Positions 9,401-16,083 of a stretch of DNA of 64,000 bases are shown in pieces. Source of the DNA: Luteolibacter luteus (GTDB lineage Bacteria; Verrucomicrobiota; Verrucomicrobiia; Verrucomicrobiales; Akkermansiaceae). Where the stretch lies: positions 5,890,001 through 5,954,000 of the forward strand of contig NZ_CP051774.1 in NCBI RefSeq assembly GCF_012913485.1, given 5' to 3'. The position numbers and the translations under genes were made by a program. The notes beneath the pieces are model-generated. The model ran no database searches. It saw only the letters and a list, made by a program, of their open reading frames with translations, and was not told the origin of the DNA. The first letter of the stretch is position 1; each line of letters starts with the position of its first letter.

Positions 9401-9903
9401 TTATCGCGCAGCTGATCCATGGTCTGCTTGCCACGATCAGTGGCCACCACATCGCGGGCTGCATCGAAGCCCCGGTCACGACGCAGCGCGATGGTCTCCT
9501 CCATTTCCGTCAGCTTGGCATCGATCTGTGCCTCCACCTGAATGAAGAGATCCTTCTCGAGGACGCTGTCCTTCGTCAGCTCGCGCATCTTTTCCAGTCC
9601 GGCTCCGATGCCGGCGCGGGCAGCATGGTAGGGCTGGAGATATTCATCGGCACCCGTGATCACATAGCCGCGCTGGCCGGTTTCAGCATCCTTCACCAAA
9701 GACAGCACGTCATCGAAGGAGGTGATAACCTCGTGGGTGCGCTGGACCTGCCGCGCTCCCTCGCGCAGGGCGACGGTGTTCCGGAATGCATTGTAGCCGC
9801 TCAGGATGAAGAAAACCAAAGCGGCGGCGAAACCGATGTAGAGGGGGAGATTGCTAGCCCCCTTCCGAGAAGCAGGAAGGGACTGGCGCAGGTTTGTCGG
9901 CAT
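6469..9903 (-). CDS. Large hybrid histidine kinase: CHASE3 - GAF - kinase - three receivers
   Basis: A 1,144-residue membrane-anchored sensor. TM1 is at about 20-38; a CHASE3 extracytoplasmic domain follows (DAETGQRGYVITG motif, about 45-185), then TM2 at about 195-215. Inside the cell come a GAF-like domain (about 245-385), a long Glu/Gln-rich coiled coil (about 390-470), HisKA with FLANMSHELRTPLN (His about 486), an ATPase domain (GTGLGLSISRQL) and three receivers with Asp in ILDVGLPD, VLDLSLPD and LMDIMMPEMDG. It is the first gene of the operon with cheR, cheB and the second hybrid kinase. The layout is that of multi-step phosphorelay sensors found in gliding or biofilm-forming bacteria. 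The ligand is unknown. Confidence 0.9.
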   Translation of the reverse strand: MPTNLRQSLPASRKGASNLPLYIGFAAALVFFILSGYNAFRNTVALREGARQVQRTHEVITSFDDVLSLVKDAETGQRGYVITGADEYLQPYHAARAGIGAGLEKMRELTKDSVLEKDLFIQVEAQIDAKLTEMEETIALRRDRGFDAARDVVATDRGKQTMDQLRDNLGAMEREEKRIRALRLEDMESAHRVALSSGLATAALGIVLSFAIMTLIRRAHILRKRQEWTQLGKLELTTAMAGEKGLQALAESALSFITRYVEAHAAAIFVRRKSDFDRLALNGVPLDGSVPERFEPGEGLLGRAVTERTLQRIDDVPAGYLKVGSGLGEGVPRHLLILPALADDNVNAVIELGFLHPLEPWKQEFLQQVSEPIGVAIKSSLYREHLQELLEETQSQSEELQAQSEELRVSNEELEEQSRALKETQTRLELQQTELEQINTQLEERTQDLEGQRNALARAKSSIESQARVVEQASRYKSDFLANMSHELRTPLNSSLILAKLLADNRGGNLTPEQVKYANTIQASGNDLLALINDVLDLSKIEAGHMEVRAETVAIDKLVENLKASFEPVAMQKGLSLAFNVAADTPPGVETDWQRLLQILKNLLSNALKFTEHGQVSMLITGTHDGRVSMAVSDTGIGIPQEQQQAIFDPFYQAEGGSTRRFGGTGLGLSISRQLARLLGGEIRLQSEPGQGSTFTIFLPVTMSGVVPLPSEPLAAQPVPVPMVPPSAAAKLPTPIASFPDDRDRIANSTRLILVVEDDQSFAHILFDLAHEMRFDCLVAHNAADALALAMEHVPSAIILDVGLPDNSGLVVLERLKGHARTRHIPVHVVSANDYTQTALALGAIGYMLKPVKREQLVEAFQHLEDRLTRKLRRVLVVEDDPVQLDAMKDLMGSLEVETRCAQTAAECLAELKEGTFDCMVLDLSLPDASGFSLLETLSTEHAYAFPPVIVYTGRDLSGEEEQRLRRYSKSIIIKGAKSPERLLDEVTLFLHQVVSDLPPEQQRMLEIASNRDAALEGRRILVAEDDVRNVFALTSLLEGRGVQLKIARNGREAIQALEASQSNPAEAVDLVLMDIMMPEMDGIAAMKEIRQRPEWKRLPIIALTAKAMKNDQELCLAAGANDYLAKPLDVEKLLSLIRVWMPR

Positions 9904-10041
9904 AAATGGTGTGGAAAGGAAATCAATCGGGGAGGGGACGTCAACCTGCGCAACCGTTAGACCCCCAAATCAGGGCGAATAACCGGGGATTCGAGGGATA
10001 TTTCTCCGCGTTATTTCGGATTCCAGTCCCGGGCAGCCACC

Positions 10042-10248
10042 TCATTCGATTCGGCGCCATGAAATCACGTCCAATCCCTTGTAGCTGGCGGCAAAGATCC
10101 ATGGCTTTCCATCGGGCTTCTGATCCGTCAGCGAGAATTCCGTGAGGCGGATGCGTGAATCCCAGTGGGGGACGGATTGTGGAAGCACGACTTCACCAAT
10201 GGCACATTGCTCGGGTAGCTCTCTAACAACATCGGGGGTTTGGGTCAT
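10042..10248 (-). CDS. Short hypothetical protein
   Basis: A 68-residue frame starting MTQTPDVVRELPEQCA and ending KGLDVISWRRIE. The composition (QSVPHWDSRIRLTEFSLTDQK) looks like a real folded-protein sequence rather than the Arg/Pro/Ser-rich pattern of out-of-frame reading in this genome. The frame extends upstream to 10305, but the inner ATG at 10248 gives a more natural start. It sits alone in the divergent gap upstream of the kinase operon. No domain was recognised. It may equally be the end of a decayed gene. Confidence 0.4.
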   Translation of the reverse strand: MTQTPDVVRELPEQCAIGEVVLPQSVPHWDSRIRLTEFSLTDQKPDGKPWIFAASYKGLDVISWRRIE

Positions 10249-10401
10249 AACGTGGCAAGGTGCATCGCGTCCGCGGCTGCGCAAATGAGAAAAGTCGCGC
10301 ATCATTTCGGTGCTTTGACGGGTGAATAGGCAGCTACGCCGTCCCCTTCATATTGTGAAAAATCGGTGATTCTCCCGTTTTTCGTGGAGTGTGCTGTAGT
10401 T

Positions 10402-10417
10402 ACATTGTGGGATCGCC
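10402..10417 (+). promoter_or_regulatory. Recurrent upstream element ACATTGTGGGATCGCC
   Basis: The 16-mer differs at one position from ACATTGTGGGATTGCC at about 43984-43999, upstream of the HTH-metallo-beta-lactamase gene. The bases before both copies also match in part (TGGAG, then GCTG). The shared core ACATTGTG also occurs in the inverted repeat at 16019-16054. All three lie in gaps just before plus-strand genes, so a common promoter or regulator site is plausible but unproven. Confidence 0.3.
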
Positions 10418-10435
10418 AAAACCGCTCCTCGCGTG

Positions 10436-13147
10436 ATGAAAAGCGTCACATCCCTCCGCCTGCGTTTCCTGATTGCCAGCTGTGTCGTCTCCCTGATCGG
10501 CACGGTTTGTGGGATCAGCCCGAAAATGGCCCTGACTCCTCCGGTCACCGGGCAGGAGGTGATGGATGAGGGGCCGGTGGCGGTCGATGGAAACCTTACC
10601 GTGGTGGGTTGCAGATCCGCTTCCCTCAAGGGGCGGAATTCCGGTGTCGTGAAGATCTACGATACGGCCAGTGGAAATCTCCTCCGGATGCTGACCAACC
10701 CGAAGCCGGGAAGTAACAACTTCGGAGCCAGCGTGGCTGTTTCCGGCGGGAAGATCGCGGTGAGCAATGGAGCTGATCTGGTCTATATCTTCGATCTTTC
10801 CTCGGCCGATCCGCAGGTGCCGCTTCATCTCATCCGGAGGCCATCCGACAGACATTACCTGGCGTTTGGCTCACCCATCGCGCTCTCAGGGAAGCATCTG
10901 GCAGTTGGCTCGGTCTTTCCCTATTTGGGCACTGACGAAAAAAGTTCGGTCTCCGTCTACGATCTGGAAGGCCCCGCTCCGGCGGTGCCGGTGATGACCA
11001 TCTACGGCCCGCCTCCGCAGCACCCTAGCACTCCCGAATACTTCGGTTATTCCATCGCGATCTCGGGGGACCGGCTGGCTCTGGGCGCGCCCCGCCACAA
11101 CAACAACAAGGGAGCAGCCTTCGTCTATAACCTTGCTCCGCCTTCGCCTGTGCCCGTGGCGGAGCTGTATCCGCCTGCGGGTAGTCCAGCCACGGCACTC
11201 TTTGGATGGGCGGTGGATATCGATGGCGGGACGGTGGCAGTAGGCCAGCCTGCCGATGCTGGCGGTCCCCTGGGAAAGGTTTTCCTTCATGATCTCGAGG
11301 CGGCGGATCCAAGCGTTGCCACAAGGGTCATCACCGATCCCTTGAGTTTCGCGAATGCCAAGTTCGGGCGCATGCTCGCGCTTTCAGGAGACTTGCTCGC
11401 AGTGACCGCGGATCATACCGTCGTGGATCCTTCCTACAGCGGGCGGGTGGAGGTCTATGATCTCTCCGTGTCCGATGGCGGGCCGCTTACCCTCAAGCCG
11501 GCGGTGCCGCATTCCCGTAGCTTTTATGGAGAGTCGCTTGATCTCTCGGGCTCGCGGCTGGTGCTGTCGGGCTATGGTAGGATCGAAGGTTATGATCTGG
11601 CGTCTAACAATCCCGGAGATCTTGCGCAGGTCTATCGCCATGCCTTGCCCGGCACGAGGGATCGCGCCGGGCAAGTGGTGGCGGTATCAGGATCGCGAGT
11701 CGCGGTAGCTGGCCGAAATGAAAGCTATCCCAGTGAGTCCCAACTCACGGTCTATGATCTCGCGAGTGAAACGCCGCAGGTTCCGTTGTTCAGCTTGTTA
11801 GAGTCCGGAGGAACCAGTTCCGTGCATTGGGGAATCGCCATGGAAGACAACCGGATGGCGGTGAGCATTTCGGGGAGAAAAGTCGCCAGGATCTATGATC
11901 TCGCTTCCTCGACTCCTTCCGTGCCTGTCCTCGAACTCACCGAGCCGACGGACTTCGTGTTTGGAGATACCTTGTCGCTTTCTGGCGGGAAGCTGGCAGT
12001 CGGTGCTCCCTCGTGGAACGGCCCGGAATTGAACTACTGCGGACGCGTTTATCTTTATGATCTGGAGGGATCTGAGCCGACCACACCGATCAGGGTTCTG
12101 GAAAATCCCGAGCCTTCCAGCAATGGATCTTTCGGTCTGCGGGTCGCGCTTTCCGGATCGAAATTGCTGGTGGGCGCTTCCAAGGATTCCACAGGTCTTT
12201 TTAGCCAAGGTCTGGCCTACCTGTTCGATCTTTCCAACGGGACACCGTTGGCGCCGGTGCATGTCTTCCGCCCGGAAACCCCGGTGAAATTCGGTTACTT
12301 CGCAGCCAGTCTCGCGCTTGAGGGAGACACGGTAGCCTTGAGCGACGAGAAGCATGGCCACGTCCTTGTTTACGATGTGTCCGGTCCCGGAGTCGTGGCG
12401 CTTCATACCTTCTCGCCATTTGCTCCGGACGATTCTTTCAGCAAACTCGGCGGCAGCACCCTGGCCTTGTCCGGGGGACGGCTCGCCGTCTCCGATCGGG
12501 AACCGGACTATTCCAGCGCCGGGACGGCCCGGGTGTATGACTTGAGCGAAGCAGATCCCGAAGCTGCGGTGAAGCAGTTGGATTCGGCGACTCCGGGTGC
12601 CATGCGAGAGTTCGGCTTCTCGATCGCAATCGATGGCGATCTCGTCGTGGTGGGCGCACCGGGTGACGACGGTATCACTTATGACAATGGTGCGGCGGAT
12701 GTCTTTGATCTCTCCGCGGGGCCGAATCCTCCTTTTTCATTGTGGGCGGCGCAGGCTTCCCTCATCGGGGAAGATGCGGAGGAAGGCGCTGCACCGGATG
12801 GGGACGGCATCGTGAATCTTTTGAAGTATGCCTTCAATCTTCCCGCGGATGGCGGTCACCGCTTTCTCACGCCGGGCAGCGGCACTTCCGGACTACCAGC
12901 TTCGGGCCTGATGACGAAAGATGGCTGCAGGATTTTCCGCATGGAGTATTTGCGGCGCAAGAATAGCAATCTTACCTATACCCCGGTGATTTCCTCTTCT
13001 CCGGGCGATGCCGGCGCCTCTTCTCCCGTGGAACCGGCACTCTTTTTCGATATCGACGCCCAGTGGGAGCGGGTGATCGTGGAACATCCGGTGGACCCTT
13101 CATTGCAACCCTCGCTCTTCGGATGGGTGGAAGTCCATTCGCCCTGA
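10436..13147 (+). CDS. Secreted FG-GAP-like beta-propeller protein
   Basis: About 903 residues; ATG at 10436 preferred over the GTG one codon upstream. A Sec signal peptide (MKSVTSLRLRFLIASCVVSL) precedes roughly a dozen repeats of about 60 residues. Each has a core like F-G-x-S-V-A-V-S-G-x-K-I-A-V-G-A-P followed by VYDL or IYDL, i.e. integrin-type FG-GAP propeller blades. The C-terminal part contains DGDGIVNLLKYAFNL, a motif widespread at the ends of secreted verrucomicrobial proteins, followed by a small beta domain. It opens a row of giant secreted repeat proteins on the same strand. It is probably an adhesion or surface protein; no enzymatic site was seen. Confidence 0.8.
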   Translation: MKSVTSLRLRFLIASCVVSLIGTVCGISPKMALTPPVTGQEVMDEGPVAVDGNLTVVGCRSASLKGRNSGVVKIYDTASGNLLRMLTNPKPGSNNFGASVAVSGGKIAVSNGADLVYIFDLSSADPQVPLHLIRRPSDRHYLAFGSPIALSGKHLAVGSVFPYLGTDEKSSVSVYDLEGPAPAVPVMTIYGPPPQHPSTPEYFGYSIAISGDRLALGAPRHNNNKGAAFVYNLAPPSPVPVAELYPPAGSPATALFGWAVDIDGGTVAVGQPADAGGPLGKVFLHDLEAADPSVATRVITDPLSFANAKFGRMLALSGDLLAVTADHTVVDPSYSGRVEVYDLSVSDGGPLTLKPAVPHSRSFYGESLDLSGSRLVLSGYGRIEGYDLASNNPGDLAQVYRHALPGTRDRAGQVVAVSGSRVAVAGRNESYPSESQLTVYDLASETPQVPLFSLLESGGTSSVHWGIAMEDNRMAVSISGRKVARIYDLASSTPSVPVLELTEPTDFVFGDTLSLSGGKLAVGAPSWNGPELNYCGRVYLYDLEGSEPTTPIRVLENPEPSSNGSFGLRVALSGSKLLVGASKDSTGLFSQGLAYLFDLSNGTPLAPVHVFRPETPVKFGYFAASLALEGDTVALSDEKHGHVLVYDVSGPGVVALHTFSPFAPDDSFSKLGGSTLALSGGRLAVSDREPDYSSAGTARVYDLSEADPEAAVKQLDSATPGAMREFGFSIAIDGDLVVVGAPGDDGITYDNGAADVFDLSAGPNPPFSLWAAQASLIGEDAEEGAAPDGDGIVNLLKYAFNLPADGGHRFLTPGSGTSGLPASGLMTKDGCRIFRMEYLRRKNSNLTYTPVISSSPGDAGASSPVEPALFFDIDAQWERVIVEHPVDPSLQPSLFGWVEVHSP

Positions 13148-13263
13148 ACAATCTCCTCGTCGCGTGCCCGTTGCCGGACGATGTGTCGAAACCCCCTCCT
13201 GATTTTGATGGCTGGCAAGATGTGATCCCTTATCTTGATCCGCCGCTTCTCACCTCACTCAAG

Positions 13264-15963
13264 ATGACCATCCAAGCTCCTTTCCGAAGACATCCTGTGC
13301 TGCGCCCGGGCGCCTTAGCTCCCCTCGCCGGCGCCCTGCTGTTTGGCGGATTCGTTCCGGGGATTTGCTTGGCAGATTCCGCGGCGGTCTTGGTGAAGGA
13401 CATCAGGCAGGCCGCTCCTTTCGCCCGGGAAACCGAATCGCTCTACCGCGTCGGGGATAAGATCTTCTTCTTCGCCGCGGATGCCGTCCATGGCCAGGAA
13501 CTCTGGGTGACCGATGGAAGTGCGGAGGGAACGCACATGGTGAAAGACCTGTCTGCCGGAAATACCGAGAGCTCGACCGGCGTGACCATGCTGGGCCAGA
13601 CCAAGGGCTTGCTCATCTTCAATCTCAACGCCGGTGGAGTCTGGCGCAGTGACGGGACGGCGGAAGGCACCTTCATGATCTCGCGGGCGAAGGTGTTGCG
13701 TTCTCATCTCGCACTCGGGATTTTCTGGTTCGAGGCGGAGGCTGACCTTGTCCAGGGAATCAAGGGAGGTCTGTGGCGCAGTGACGGCACGGAGGAGGGT
13801 ACGTACCCGCTGCCAGCACCCGTGCAGGCGGGGCCGGCAATCGATCCCTCCACGGTGATCATCAATCCTCCGACCGGCCCGGAGGTTCCCCAAGGGTCGC
13901 GCTTTGTCGCCATCGGGGATTCCATCTATTTCCGGACGGAAAACTACCACATTCTCGGATTCAACGAGACCACGGGAATTGCCACCGACTTCGGTATCCA
14001 TCTTCCCACTTGGGATCTGCGGGCCGGAGGGAGTTGGGCCTCGGCAACCACAGGGTTCTCAACCCACCGCATGGCATGGCATGCCTTCCGGGGTGATGGC
14101 CAAGGTTTTGTCGATCTGGCACCCAGCCAGGAGTGGAGTTCAGTGCGCTGCGCCGGTGCCTTGGGAGATATCCATTTCGTAGTGGTCCGGGCGGCGTCCG
14201 ACAACCGCTGGTCGCTGTGGCGCAGCGACGGGACTCCGGCCGGTACCTGGATGGTGAAGCCCTTGCCTGATTCCCAAGCTTCTCCGGTGCCCTTCGGCTT
14301 TGCTTCGGCCAACGGAAAGATTTTCTTTGTCACCGATGACGAGCGCAAGGGAAGCGAGCCTTGGGTAACCGACGGTACCGCGGAAGGCACCATGCTTTTG
14401 AAAGAAGTCCGGAAGGGAAAATTCGGATCTCAGGTGAAGGGCTTCCGCGTTTCGGGGGACAGCGTTTATTTCGGTGCGAGCGATGGTTCGAGGCTGTCCC
14501 TCTGGAAGAGCGATGGCACGCCCAAGGGAACGGTGCGCTTCCTCACATCCCCGAAGGATGTCCAGCTGAAGGGGCTGCTGGACCAAGGGGCGTTGCCCGT
14601 TGTACTGGACGATGTGCTCTATTTTTCTGCTGCCCGCCACAAGTCGGGATCGCAGCAGGGGCCCTTGGGGTTGTGGCGGAGTGATGGTACCAATGCCGGC
14701 ACTTACCCGCTGACCGGAGGAGACTCGGGAAACTCCCGGCCTTACGATTCCGATATCGCCAACGGGATTCAGGCCGTCGGTGACTCCGTGATTTTCCGCG
14801 CGTGGGACAGCGAGGCCGGAGTGCTCTGGAAGAGTGATGGGACGGAAGCCGGAACTTATCCGCTCGAAGCCGATCCCAAGAAGCCCACTGCCGATTGGGG
14901 GGCGAGAAATCTCTGCAATCTGGGCGACCAGATTCTCTTCGTGAACATGGAGTCTTCCGGGAAGAAGCGGAGGACGCTCTTCACCAGCGATGGCGGCCAG
15001 CTCTCGGCAACGCTGATTCCAGGTATTCCCGCGAAGAGCTATCCGACCGGCATCACGAATATGATCCGCGCCGGTGAATGGGCCTACCTTCACACCGAGC
15101 GTCATGTGTGGGCGACGGGCGGGGACAAGCAGAGCACTTTCAAGCTCGTGGACATCGCCAAGCTCGATGGGAAGATCGAGGCAGATACCATGAGAACCCT
15201 TGGCGGGGACTTGGTGTTCTCGACCGGCTCCCTGTGGAAGGCCAGCGCGGATACGAAGACCGTGGAGATGCTCGTTGATTCGAGCGCCCTGAGCTTCATT
15301 CCCATCAATCTGACCGTGGTCGACGAGACCCTGTATTTCAGCGGTTGGAAGCAGGGTTCCTTCCAGCTTTGGAAGAGTGATAGTACTGCCCAAGGGACCG
15401 CGATGGTGACGGACCAGATCGGAATTGCCGGAGAGTTGTCGAATTTCACCGCGGCTGGGGGCTACCTGTGGTTCACTTTCAAGCCGAGCAACAGTGTTCT
15501 GCAGCTCTGGCGCAGCGACGGAACCGGCGCGGGGACCTCCATGGTGGCGACCGTCCCCGTGGAGTTCGGAATGCCAAGCGAGGGCCCCGGCGGCCGCCTT
15601 CTCTTCCGCGCATGGACTTCGCCCACCGGCGTTGAACTCTGGATAAGCGATGGCACCGCCGAGGGCACGGGATTGGTAAAGGACATCGACGAAGGAGGCG
15701 GCTCCTCGATGATTTCGAAAGCCACGCGGGTGGGGGATCACGCTTACTTCGCAGCCACGCACCCGGTCCACGGTCGCGAACTCTGGAAGACTGATGGCAC
15801 GCCGGAAGGAACGGTGCTGGTATCCGATCTCACCGGTGATGCCGGCTCTTCATCGCCACATCATCTCGTGGTCGCCGGATCAAAACTGTTCTTCGACGCA
15901 ACCACTGCCGAGGCAGGTCGCGAAGTTCACGTGATCGATGTCTCGGAGGATCTCGCGGAGTAG
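13264..15963 (+). CDS. Secreted ELWxxDGT-repeat protein (1)
   Basis: About 899 residues from the ATG at 13264 (MTIQAPFRRHPVL); the frame stays open upstream to 13063, but that part overlaps the previous gene and has no signal sequence. A signal peptide ends near ICLADS. About thirteen repeats of 45-70 residues carry the signature ELWxxDGTxxGT (for example ELWVTDGSAEGT, SLWRSDGTPAGT, ELWKTDGTPEGT), usually preceded by a strand such as KIFFFAAD and followed by VKDL. This family is thought to fold as a beta-propeller outside the cell; its function is not known. It lies 116 nt after the FG-GAP-like gene. Confidence 0.85.
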   Translation: MTIQAPFRRHPVLRPGALAPLAGALLFGGFVPGICLADSAAVLVKDIRQAAPFARETESLYRVGDKIFFFAADAVHGQELWVTDGSAEGTHMVKDLSAGNTESSTGVTMLGQTKGLLIFNLNAGGVWRSDGTAEGTFMISRAKVLRSHLALGIFWFEAEADLVQGIKGGLWRSDGTEEGTYPLPAPVQAGPAIDPSTVIINPPTGPEVPQGSRFVAIGDSIYFRTENYHILGFNETTGIATDFGIHLPTWDLRAGGSWASATTGFSTHRMAWHAFRGDGQGFVDLAPSQEWSSVRCAGALGDIHFVVVRAASDNRWSLWRSDGTPAGTWMVKPLPDSQASPVPFGFASANGKIFFVTDDERKGSEPWVTDGTAEGTMLLKEVRKGKFGSQVKGFRVSGDSVYFGASDGSRLSLWKSDGTPKGTVRFLTSPKDVQLKGLLDQGALPVVLDDVLYFSAARHKSGSQQGPLGLWRSDGTNAGTYPLTGGDSGNSRPYDSDIANGIQAVGDSVIFRAWDSEAGVLWKSDGTEAGTYPLEADPKKPTADWGARNLCNLGDQILFVNMESSGKKRRTLFTSDGGQLSATLIPGIPAKSYPTGITNMIRAGEWAYLHTERHVWATGGDKQSTFKLVDIAKLDGKIEADTMRTLGGDLVFSTGSLWKASADTKTVEMLVDSSALSFIPINLTVVDETLYFSGWKQGSFQLWKSDSTAQGTAMVTDQIGIAGELSNFTAAGGYLWFTFKPSNSVLQLWRSDGTGAGTSMVATVPVEFGMPSEGPGGRLLFRAWTSPTGVELWISDGTAEGTGLVKDIDEGGGSSMISKATRVGDHAYFAATHPVHGRELWKTDGTPEGTVLVSDLTGDAGSSSPHHLVVAGSKLFFDATTAEAGREVHVIDVSEDLAE

Positions 15964-16018
15964 TAGTAAGTGTCTCTTCGTGAGAGAAATGGTGACCCAT
16001 TAGAGGATTACTAGGCGA

Positions 16019-16054
16019 AATGCAATCACAATGAGATTACATTGTGATTGCATT
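16019..16054. repeat. Perfect 15-bp inverted repeat
   Basis: Left arm AATGCAATCACAATG and right arm CATTGTGATTGCATT are exact reverse complements around a 6-base loop AGATTA. It lies in the 120-base gap between two ELWxxDGT genes, 30 bases before the next ATG. The stem is AT-rich and has no immediate T-run, so it is not a standard intrinsic terminator; a regulator-binding site or an mRNA hairpin are both possible. The right arm shares ACATTGTG with elements upstream of 10436 and 44039. Confidence 0.7.
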
Positions 16055-16083
16055 GATGGGGGATTTTTCATCTTTCCCGGGAA

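Larger units (their letters stand above)
9904..10435. other. Divergent intergenic region
   Basis: About 530 bases between the start of the kinase operon (minus strand) and the first secreted propeller gene (plus strand). It should hold both promoters. The only reading frame with any protein-like look is a short minus-strand one at 10042-10248, listed separately. A 16-base element, ACATTGTGGGATCGCC at about 10402-10417, lies 19-34 bases before the plus-strand ATG and recurs upstream of the gene at 44039. Confidence 0.5.

Noticed and set aside
14140..15771. Minus-strand open frame opposite an ELWxxDGT gene (also 17146-18618)
   Set aside because: The plus strand carries the repeat signatures; the antisense frames arise from GC-rich third positions.
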